A stretch of 64,000 bases of DNA from Bombella mellum (GTDB taxonomy: Bacteria > Pseudomonadota > Alphaproteobacteria > Acetobacterales > Acetobacteraceae): positions 248,001 through 312,000 of the forward strand of contig NZ_PDLY01000002.1 in NCBI RefSeq assembly GCF_014048465.1, given 5' to 3'. The notes beneath the pieces were generated by a model. That model had not been told where the DNA came from and searched no databases. It was given only the letters and a program-made list of their open reading frames with translations. Of this stretch, positions 1 to 7,046 are shown piece after piece. Made by a program: the position numbers and the translations under genes. Within the stretch, counting starts at the first letter, position 1, and the number at the start of each line of letters is the position of its first letter.

Positions 1-298
1 GGCAATTCGGGGCCGTGAGGGACATCTCAATATCCACACGCCCGTCATCATGCAGGTCGATGGCGTAAATCAGCCCCAGCTCATAGACGTTGACCGGAAT
101 CTCCGGGTCAAAGACGGTCTCGATGGCGGCGATGACCTCATCCTGCTGTGGCGGCGCATCCACAGGGGGAGGAACAAGCTCCTCCTGCCCCTCATAGGCC
201 TGCTCCCGTGTCGGAACAGACGGCCCGGCGGGAACGCCCTCTTCCACAGCGGAAGAAACCGCCTCATCTCTGCTCTTCAGCTCGTCTGTTTCTGTCAT
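1..298 (-). CDS. sufT: SufT/PaaD-like MIP18 family protein (partial, 3' end outside window)
   Basis: The reading frame starts with ATG at 298-296 and runs off the left edge. The first ~45 residues are acidic and low in complexity (TETDELKSRDEAVSS...), followed by the start of a MIP18/DUF59 domain with the characteristic DPEIPVNVYELGLIY block and the first residues of a TAPNC motif. Members of this family assist Fe-S cluster maturation or transfer and are often the last gene of SUF operons. It begins 7 bases past the sufS stop, so it is almost certainly co-transcribed and may be translationally coupled. The domain call is secure; the SufT assignment rests on family plus context because the rest of the domain is not visible. 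Confidence 0.85.
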   Translation of the reverse strand, partial: MTETDELKSRDEAVSSAVEEGVPAGPSVPTREQAYEGQEELVPPPVDAPPQQDEVIAAIETVFDPEIPVNVYELGLIYAIDLHDDGRVDIEMSLTAPNC

Positions 299-305
299 GA
301 CATCC

Positions 306-1517
306 TCACGCAAGTAAGGCACGCGCACGCTCAATGCCGTGGGCCAGAGCGTCTATCTCGTCACGTGTCGTATAAATGGCAAAACTGGCTCTGGCAGTTG
401 CCTGCACGCCCAGCTCCTGCATCAGCGGCTCAGCACAATGCTGCCCGGCCCGGATGGCGATACCCTGCTGATCCAGCAGCACGGCGAGATCATGCGGATG
501 CGCCCCCTCCACCTGAAGCGAGAAGACACCACCCCGCTCCACCGGGTTCCCCATGATGCTCACACCATCCGTCTTTTCAAGCACCTGCCGGGCATAGGCG
601 ACCAGATCACGCTCATGGGCTTCGATCGCCTCCGCCCCCAGCTCCTCCACGAAACGGATGGCGGCTCCCAGGCCCAGCACCTCCAGAATGGCGGGCGTGC
701 CAGCCTCGAATTTATGCGGCGCATCGGCCCAGCTTGCCTTCTCGAACGAAACGGAGCGGATCATGTCCCCCCCGCCCAGAAAAGGCGGCATTTCCTCCAG
801 CAGGGGCAACCTGCCCCAGAGGATGCCGACACCTGTAGGCCCGTAAAGCTTGTGACCGGTAAAGACGAAGAAATCCACCCCCAGAGCCTGCACGTCCACC
901 CTGCGGTGGACGATGGACTGGGAGCCATCCACGATGACTTTCGCCCCGTGCCTGTGGGCCAGCTCCGCCAGCTTTTTCACGGGCGTGATGGTCCCCAGCA
1001 CGTTGGACATGTGCGTAACGGAAACCAGCACAACACGGCCATCACCCAGCAGCTCCTCATAGGCGGCAAGGTCGATGTCACCATCCGCATTGATGGGGGC
1101 CACACGCAGCTCGATGCCCAGCCTGTCCCGCAGCATGAGCCACGGCACGATGTTGGCATGGTGCTCCAGAGCGGAGATCAGCACGGCCTGCCCGGGCCTA
1201 AGCTGGCTGCCCAGCGAATGGGCCAGCAGATTGAGGCCCTCCGTGCTGTTCTTGGTAAACACGATCTCCCGCCGGTCCGCCGCATTGAGGAACCGGGCCA
1301 CATCATCACGCACGGCTTCATAAGCCTGCGTGGTCCGCTCGCTCATGTCATACAGACCACGATGGATATTGGCGTAACAGTGCCGTGCCGCTTCGCTCAT
1401 CGCCTCGATGACACAGTCCGGCTTCTGGGCAGAGGCTGCGCTGTCCAGAAAGACCAGCGGACGGCCATGAGCCGTTTCGGACAGAATGGGGAAGCGGGCA
1501 CGCACGTTATCAGACAT
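306..1517 (-). CDS. sufS: SufS-type cysteine desulfurase
   Basis: A 403-residue class II (SufS/CsdA) PLP-dependent cysteine desulfurase, which takes sulfur from L-cysteine as a persulfide for Fe-S cluster assembly. The PLP lysine is K223 in FTGHKLYGPTGVG and the persulfide cysteine is C361 in RAGQHCAEPL, both where expected for a group II enzyme. Length matches the family. The ATG overlaps the 3' end of sufD by 8 bases, so translation is coupled. No SufE-like partner is visible in the window; it may lie beyond the left edge or elsewhere. Confidence 0.96.
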   Translation of the reverse strand: MSDNVRARFPILSETAHGRPLVFLDSAASAQKPDCVIEAMSEAARHCYANIHRGLYDMSERTTQAYEAVRDDVARFLNAADRREIVFTKNSTEGLNLLAHSLGSQLRPGQAVLISALEHHANIVPWLMLRDRLGIELRVAPINADGDIDLAAYEELLGDGRVVLVSVTHMSNVLGTITPVKKLAELAHRHGAKVIVDGSQSIVHRRVDVQALGVDFFVFTGHKLYGPTGVGILWGRLPLLEEMPPFLGGGDMIRSVSFEKASWADAPHKFEAGTPAILEVLGLGAAIRFVEELGAEAIEAHERDLVAYARQVLEKTDGVSIMGNPVERGGVFSLQVEGAHPHDLAVLLDQQGIAIRAGQHCAEPLMQELGVQATARASFAIYTTRDEIDALAHGIERARALLA

Positions 1518-2709
1518 GGCCGGGCAACGCTTTCAGCAGATAGTCCCGCAGGCTTTCATGCTCCACCAGTTCCACCGTTTCCAGAAGGAAGGCCTGAACC
1601 AGCATGTCACGGGCCTGCTCCTCCTGGACCCCACGGGAGCGGAGATAGAAAAGCTGGTCCTCATCCAGCGCACCGACGGTCGCACCATGGCTGCACTTGA
1701 CGTCATCAGCGTAAATCTCAAGCTCCGGCTTGCTGTTCATCTGTGCCTTTTCGGACAGGAGCAGGGCCTGGTTCATCTGGTAGCCATCAGTCTTCTGGGC
1801 AATCCGGTCCACCAGAATCTTCCCCTGGAAGACACCCTGTCCGTTTTCCGACAGCACGCTCCGCACCGTCTGGCGAGACGTGCAGTCCGGTGACGCATGA
1901 TGGATCATGGAAGACAGGTCATTCAGCCGGGCACCATCGACAAGCTGGATCGCATTGACGTTCGTGTTGCTGAACGGGCCAGACAGCTGGGTGACGACTT
2001 CCTGACGGGCCAGCACGCCCCCCTGATTGAGCGTGAAGCTGTCATAATTGCCACGCTCACCCACACGGGCACCAACAATGGCCAGACGGGCAGCCTCATG
2101 GCTTTCAGCCTGCTGCGTGATGTGGCTGAGATGTGCTTTATCCGCACAATGGACATCCACCTGTGGATTGGTCAGATACTGCCCCGTGCCAAGCTGGACA
2201 TCCAGCAGGGTCAGCTGCGCCCCCTCATCCAGCGTGACACTGTGATGAAGATGGGTGGACACGCCATCCCCTTCCGTCAGACTGACCATGACGATCAGCC
2301 CGGCATCCGTCCCGGCCGGAACATGAAGCCGTGCCCCCGGCTGACGGAGGGCCGCATTCAGGCCAGCGGAGAAACGCCCCGCCAACAATGGCTGCACGGC
2401 AGAACCGTCACCATATTCCTGCACGTCCATGCAGTCCGGAAGATGGGACAGCTCCTTGCAGAACCGGCCATTGGCAAAGACCAGAAGACCATCATGCTCT
2501 GGCAGGTTCAGGCCTTCCACACGCCGCTTCACGGTGGCGGCATCAAGAGCCGGAGCCTCCTGCCAGGCAATTCCGTTCAGGGACTGGAGTGGCGTGTAAT
2601 GCCATGCCTCCACCCGACGTGTTGGCAGCCCTCCCGCTCCCAGCAGGGCTGCACGCTCTCCGGCACGCCCCGTCAGGGCCTGCCAGGCTGCTGCACTGTT
2701 CTCACTCAC
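1510..2709 (-). CDS. sufD: Fe-S cluster assembly protein SufD
   Basis: A 399-residue SufD, the non-ATPase scaffold partner of SufB in the SufBC2D complex. The C-terminal half shows the SufB/SufD beta-helix signature, including the CSHGATVGALDEDQLFYLRSRG region near residue 340, followed by the usual C-terminal helices. The N-terminal ~120 residues are the weakly conserved helical domain. It overlaps sufC by 4 bases (ATGA) and sufS by 8 bases, consistent with stoichiometric coupled translation. The gene order B-C-D-S is the standard one. Confidence 0.95.
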   Translation of the reverse strand: MSENSAAAWQALTGRAGERAALLGAGGLPTRRVEAWHYTPLQSLNGIAWQEAPALDAATVKRRVEGLNLPEHDGLLVFANGRFCKELSHLPDCMDVQEYGDGSAVQPLLAGRFSAGLNAALRQPGARLHVPAGTDAGLIVMVSLTEGDGVSTHLHHSVTLDEGAQLTLLDVQLGTGQYLTNPQVDVHCADKAHLSHITQQAESHEAARLAIVGARVGERGNYDSFTLNQGGVLARQEVVTQLSGPFSNTNVNAIQLVDGARLNDLSSMIHHASPDCTSRQTVRSVLSENGQGVFQGKILVDRIAQKTDGYQMNQALLLSEKAQMNSKPELEIYADDVKCSHGATVGALDEDQLFYLRSRGVQEEQARDMLVQAFLLETVELVEHESLRDYLLKALPGHV

Positions 2710-3476
2710 GCTGCCGCCTCAAGAAACTGTTTGTAGCCCTGTTTTTCCAGCAGTGTTGCCACTTCCGGGCCGCCACTGTGGATGATGCGCCCGTGCGCCA
2801 TGACATGCACACGGTCCGGCACGATATATTCCAGCAGACGCTGATGATGGGTGATCACCAGTGATGAGAAGTCCGGCCCTCGCAGGGAGTTCACGCCCTC
2901 CGCCACGATGCGCAGCGCATCAATGTCCAGCCCGCTGTCCGTCTCGTCCAGAATGGCCAGAGAAGGCTTGAGCAGGCGCATCTGGAGCACCTCGTTGCGC
3001 TTCTTCTCACCACCGGAGAAGCCGACATTCACGGCCCGCTTGAGCATCTCGCCGGACATGGAAAGGCGGCTGGTTTCCTCCCGTGCCAGCTTGAGGAAGG
3101 ACACGGCATCCAGCTCCTCCTCACCACGGGCCTTGCGCACGGCGTTCACGGCCGTCCGCAGGAAGTTGGCGTTGTTGACACCGGGCAGTTCCACCGGGGA
3201 CTGGAAGGCCAGAAACACACCCAGTGCCGCACGTTCTTCCGGCTCCAGCTCCAGCAGGTCCTGCCCCTTGAAATGGGCGGAACCACCTGTCACCTCGTAA
3301 TCCTCACGCCCCGCCAGAACATAGGAGAGCGTGGACTTGCCAGAGCCGTTCGGCCCCATGATGGCATGAACCTCTCCCTTGGGGATCGTAAGGTCCAGAC
3401 CCTTCAGAATTTCCTTGGGGGTGCCGTCAGCATCGATCTGGGCCTTCAGCCCCTCAATCTTCAGAAAATCACTCAT
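2706..3476 (-). CDS. sufC: Fe-S cluster assembly ATPase SufC
   Basis: A 256-residue cytosolic ABC-type ATPase that powers the SufBCD scaffold. Walker A is GPNGSGKST at residues 41-49, the signature motif is FSGGEKKRNE, and Walker B is LAILDETDSGLD, the distinctive SufC version. It starts 4 bases after the sufB stop and overlaps sufD by 4 bases. Length and motifs are standard and nothing unusual is seen. Confidence 0.97.
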   Translation of the reverse strand: MSDFLKIEGLKAQIDADGTPKEILKGLDLTIPKGEVHAIMGPNGSGKSTLSYVLAGREDYEVTGGSAHFKGQDLLELEPEERAALGVFLAFQSPVELPGVNNANFLRTAVNAVRKARGEEELDAVSFLKLAREETSRLSMSGEMLKRAVNVGFSGGEKKRNEVLQMRLLKPSLAILDETDSGLDIDALRIVAEGVNSLRGPDFSSLVITHHQRLLEYIVPDRVHVMAHGRIIHSGGPEVATLLEKQGYKQFLEAAA

Positions 3477-3479
3477 AGC

Positions 3480-4961
3480 TTAACCAACGCTCCCTTCCAG
3501 GCTGATCTGAAGCAGCTTCTGTGCTTCCACAGCAAATTCCATCGGAAGTTCCTTGAGGACTTCCCGGCAGAAACCGTTCACGATCAGGCCAACGGCTTCT
3601 TCTTCTGAAAAACCACGGGACCGGCAGTAGAAAAGCTGGTCCTCGGAAATCTTGGATGTCGTCGCCTCATGCTCGATGCGCACACTCATGTTGCGGCTCT
3701 CGATGTAAGGCACCGTATGGGCACCGCACTGGTCACCGATCAGCAGGCTGTCACACTGCGTGAAGTTGCGTCCATTGCGGGCCTTGGGCTGCATCCGGAC
3801 AAGCCCACGATAGGTGCTGTCCGACTGCCCGGCGGATATGGTCTTCGCCACGATGGTGGAGCGTGTGTCCGGGGCGAGATGGATCATCTTCGTACCCGTG
3901 TCGGCCTGCTGATGTCCGTTCGTCACCGCAACGGAATAGAACTCACCGACAGAACCCTTCCCCGCCAGAATGCAGGACGGATACTTCCACGTGATGGCAG
4001 AACCGGTTTCGACCTGTGTCCATGAGATACGGGCACGATCACCTTTGCAGATGCCCCTCTTGGTCACGAAGTTGTAGATGCCACCCTTGCCGTTCTCATC
4101 CCCCGGATACCAGTTCTGCACCGTGGAATATTTGATGAAGGCATCCTCCATCGCCACCAGCTCGACCACGGCAGCGTGAAGCTGGTTCTCATCACGCTGC
4201 GGGGCCGTGCAGCCTTCCAGATAGGAAACGGTGGCCTGGTCCTCGGCGATGATCAGCGTCCGCTCGAACTGCCCCGTATTGCGGGCATTGATGCGGAAAT
4301 AGGTGGACAGCTCCATCGGGCAACGCACCCCCTTGGGCACGTACACGAAGGAACCATCGGTAAAGACGGCCGAGTTCAGGGCCGAGAAGAAATTGTCCGC
4401 CACTGGCACGACCGTGCCCAGGTATTTCTTCACCAGCTCGGGATGCTCGATGATGGCTTCGGAAATCGGGCAGAAAATCACCCCGGCCTCGGCCAGAGTC
4501 TTGCGGAAGGTCGTGGCCACGGACACGCTGTCAAACACCGCATCAACAGCAACGGGTGTCTTCTGCCCTGCCCCTTCCACGCCGACCAGCATTTCCTGCT
4601 CATGCAGGGGAATGCCGAGCTTCTCATATGTCCTGAGCAGTTCGGGATCGACCTCATCAAGGCTCTTCGGGCCTGATTTCTTCTTCGGCTGGGCGAAATA
4701 ATGGGCGTCCTGATAGTCGATCGGCGGATGCCTGATCTTCGCCCAGTCCGGTTCGCTCATGTCCTGCCAGGCACGGAAGGCCTTCAGCCGCCAGTCCAGC
4801 ATCCACTGCGGCTCTTTCTTGCGGGCGGAAATCAGCCGGACGATGTCCTCGTTCAGCCCCTTCGGGGCGAGGTCCATCTCCACATTGGTCTCGAAGCCCC
4901 ATTCGTAATTGGACCTGGCCAGTTTCTCAACGGCTTCACGGGTTTCCGACACAGCCGGCAT
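3480..4961 (-). CDS. sufB: Fe-S cluster assembly protein SufB
   Basis: A 493-residue SufB scaffold, on which nascent clusters form together with SufC and SufD. Family hallmarks include [20 protein letters not shown], the [15 protein letters not shown] block and the C-terminal [12 protein letters not shown] motif. The ATG at 4961 is chosen because GGGAGG lies just upstream and the protein then begins [14 protein letters not shown], normal for alphaproteobacterial SufB. A longer frame opening at 5027 would add 22 unconserved residues. The start overlaps the last 26 bases of the upstream Rrf2 regulator gene, so regulator and scaffold are co-expressed. Confidence 0.95.
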   Translation of the reverse strand: MPAVSETREAVEKLARSNYEWGFETNVEMDLAPKGLNEDIVRLISARKKEPQWMLDWRLKAFRAWQDMSEPDWAKIRHPPIDYQDAHYFAQPKKKSGPKSLDEVDPELLRTYEKLGIPLHEQEMLVGVEGAGQKTPVAVDAVFDSVSVATTFRKTLAEAGVIFCPISEAIIEHPELVKKYLGTVVPVADNFFSALNSAVFTDGSFVYVPKGVRCPMELSTYFRINARNTGQFERTLIIAEDQATVSYLEGCTAPQRDENQLHAAVVELVAMEDAFIKYSTVQNWYPGDENGKGGIYNFVTKRGICKGDRARISWTQVETGSAITWKYPSCILAGKGSVGEFYSVAVTNGHQQADTGTKMIHLAPDTRSTIVAKTISAGQSDSTYRGLVRMQPKARNGRNFTQCDSLLIGDQCGAHTVPYIESRNMSVRIEHEATTSKISEDQLFYCRSRGFSEEEAVGLIVNGFCREVLKELPMEFAVEAQKLLQISLEGSVG

Positions 4962-5430
4962 GACATCCTCCCTGTTCCTCGGGCCTACGCATTGTCGCTT
5001 CCGCCGATGTGGCAGAGGACGGATCAAATTTCAGATCGGGGTTGGCCATATCCGCCAGGGTGATGGTCTCGAGGGCCTGACGGACCGCTCCATTGACCAT
5101 GTCCCACTGCCCGGACAGGCCGCAGGTCTCCCCGTGCGCACATTCCTTGCCATCACAGCAGGCCGTCACGCATATCGGGCCATCCACGACGGTGATGACC
5201 CGTGCCACGGAAATGTCCTTCAGCTCCTCGGCCAGACGGTAACCGCCCCGTGCCCCACGGAAAGACACGACCAGCCCGCCAGCCGCCAACCCCTTCAGCA
5301 GCTTCGCCACCGTCGGCTCGGGCACGCCGGTCTCCTGCGCCAGAGAAGCCGCCGTGGCCAGATCGCCACGCATACCCAGACGCACAAGAACAACAGTCGC
5401 ATAGTCAGCCAGTTTGGACAGTCTCAGCAC
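4936..5430 (-). CDS. Rrf2-family SUF operon regulator
   Basis: A 164-residue Rrf2/IscR-family regulator starting with GTG at 5430. The N-terminal winged helix-turn-helix ([18 protein letters not shown]) is followed by a cysteine cluster at C87, C91, C92, C97 and C103, where IscR-like proteins bind an Fe-S cluster. As first gene of the SUF operon it is expected to sense cluster status and repress or tune sufBCDST. It overlaps sufB by 26 bases. It resembles the SUF-regulator subgroup of Rrf2 proteins more than IscR itself, because no isc genes follow. Confidence 0.9.
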   Translation of the reverse strand: MLRLSKLADYATVVLVRLGMRGDLATAASLAQETGVPEPTVAKLLKGLAAGGLVVSFRGARGGYRLAEELKDISVARVITVVDGPICVTACCDGKECAHGETCGLSGQWDMVNGAVRQALETITLADMANPDLKFDPSSATSAEATMRRPEEQGGCHAGCVGNP

Positions 5431-5463
5431 AATGAAAAAACCTACAGCCTGTATCTAATGATT

Positions 5464-5495
5464 CTTAATTTAAGACCCTACCGGTCCCCATTCAA
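5464..5495 (-). promoter_or_regulatory. Predicted suf operon promoter with overlapping inverted repeat
   Basis: On the minus strand TTGAAT (5495-5490) and TAAATT (5472-5467) are separated by exactly 17 bases, a good sigma-70-type promoter 37 bases before the regulator GTG. The inverted repeat CTTAA-t-TTAAG (5464-5474) covers the -10 box and is a candidate operator for the Rrf2 protein encoded just downstream. This is inferred from sequence only. Confidence 0.55.
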
Positions 5496-5566
5496 GGAAG
5501 TGACCCATATTTTTCTGAGGGTCAAGCTTTATGTAATACCTGTCCAATGCACTGCTGCGGCCTTCA

Positions 5567-6823
5567 TCATGGAACCAGCATGATGAGCAGGGCCTCCAGC
5601 ACGGCCCCTACCACAAAACCGACCACAGTGCCATTGACACGGATGAAGGCCAGGTCCTTCCCGATGCCTGCCTCAAGGCGGGCGGACAGGCTCTCCGCAT
5701 CCCAGCGGCCCACGACACGGGCGATCATGCCCGCCACGGTCTGCTGCATCTGTGGCAGGGCCTGCCTGACGGCCTGTCGGACGGCCTGGTCCATCTGCCC
5801 GGCCAGCTCCGTACGCTGTGCAAACATGTCCACGAGCTGCTGGTAGGCCGTCCTCAGGGCCTGCATGCTGAACCCGTCATCCCGCAGGCTGTCTTCCTCC
5901 ACCATCAGGCACAGACGCCGCCACAGGCCGCCACTCCATTCTTTCACGCTGTCGTGAGAGAAAAAGGCCGCAATGCCGTCCATCAGCTCATGTGCGCTCT
6001 GCGGGTCCTCTTCCAGCTCCTGAAGTTTCCTCCGTACCCAGCGGGTGAAGCCGTGCCTGATGTCGGAATCCATCGGGTCCACCCGGCCCAGCTCCGCCTT
6101 CAGGGCCGTCAGGACCTGCGTGGCCACCGAGGCCCCGATGGCCCAGCCGATCAGCCGCCCTCCCTGTTCCCGCACCCGCCGTTCCACGAAGTGATGCAGG
6201 TCCGCCTCCTTCGTGCTGACCAGTTCCTTGAACTGGGCAAGAAAAAACGAAAAGACTTCCTGATGCACGTCACCATCCACCATGGCTTTCAGCCCCCGGA
6301 TGACGAGGGCCGTGATGTCCTCCCGCTTCATCAGGGTTGGAAAGAGGGTGACCAGAAAGGAGCTGCCCCGACCGTCGCCCACCCGCTCCAGTGCGGCCGG
6401 AGCCAGACCACGCAGATGCCGCAGAAGCTGCTCTTCCGTCTCCGGTTTCTGGAGCAGACGGGCCAGGGCTCCCGGCAGGTCGGCCCGCTCCAGCAGGCGT
6501 AATATTTCCTCTTCCGTCAGGAAATGCTCGACCATGAAACGCCCGAGAGCCTGCCCCAGCTGATCCTTCCGCCGTGGCAGGATCGCCGTATGCGGAATGG
6601 GCAGCCCCAACGGATGCCGGAACAGGGCCGTGACCGCAAACCAGTCGGCCAGCCCCCCTACCACACCGGCCTGGCTGCCCGCCCGCACCATCTCCAGCCA
6701 GAAGGAAGACCCGAAGAGCTTCTGCCACAGGCTGAGCCGACTGATGACCGCAAGCAGGGAGGCTCCCACCAGCAGCAGGGCCGCCCAGAGAGACACCCTG
6801 TTTTTACGTGCCGGAATGGACAT
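5567..6823 (-). CDS. DUF445 family membrane protein
   Basis: A ~418-residue DUF445 protein of unknown function (YjiN-like). A hydrophobic N-terminal segment (VSLWAALLLVGASLLAVI) is followed by the family motif GGLADWFAVTALFRHPLGLPIPHTAILPRRKDQ; the C-terminus has another hydrophobic stretch (VVGFVVGAVLEALLIML). The middle is mostly helical and charged. The start is set at ATG 6823 (MSIPARKNR); an in-frame ATG 33 bases upstream (6856) is possible. It is a single gene, convergent with nothing and divergent from the PEP-carboxylase homologue. Confidence 0.88.
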   Translation of the reverse strand: MSIPARKNRVSLWAALLLVGASLLAVISRLSLWQKLFGSSFWLEMVRAGSQAGVVGGLADWFAVTALFRHPLGLPIPHTAILPRRKDQLGQALGRFMVEHFLTEEEILRLLERADLPGALARLLQKPETEEQLLRHLRGLAPAALERVGDGRGSSFLVTLFPTLMKREDITALVIRGLKAMVDGDVHQEVFSFFLAQFKELVSTKEADLHHFVERRVREQGGRLIGWAIGASVATQVLTALKAELGRVDPMDSDIRHGFTRWVRRKLQELEEDPQSAHELMDGIAAFFSHDSVKEWSGGLWRRLCLMVEEDSLRDDGFSMQALRTAYQQLVDMFAQRTELAGQMDQAVRQAVRQALPQMQQTVAGMIARVVGRWDAESLSARLEAGIGKDLAFIRVNGTVVGFVVGAVLEALLIMLVP

Positions 6824-6940
6824 GATGGCAGACAGGCTCCTAAAGGCCCCTCGCACGGGGCTGACTGGATGTTCCTGTCATCAGGAAGAATGCCAGCAGA
6901 AGGCAGGCAAATACGGACAGGAATCGCTTTTCAACAACAC

Positions 6941-6970
6941 TTGGCGCATTACCATAATTAAGCCTATACA
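6941..6970 (+). promoter_or_regulatory. Predicted promoter of the PEP-carboxylase homologue
   Basis: TTGGCG (6941-6946) and TATACA (6965-6970) are separated by 18 bases and lie 77 bases before the ATG at 7047. Each box matches four of six consensus bases. It sits in an otherwise AT-richer gap between divergent genes. Confidence 0.4.
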
Positions 6971-7046
6971 GGAACGACCGTGCCGGTACATTGAGCCATG
7001 CTCGTTCCGGCTGACATGAGATCAAGACCAAGCGAGACTGTTCCCC

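Noticed and set aside
339-1700. A 453-codon plus-strand open frame opposite sufS and the end of sufD
   Set aside because: Shadow of well-conserved genes on the other strand; its translation has no domain-like pattern and is rich in His, Arg, Pro and Gln as expected of antisense of GC-rich coding DNA.
6840-7031. A 63-codon minus-strand frame between DUF445 and ppc
   Set aside because: It covers the predicted ppc promoter and has no conserved features or ribosome binding site.
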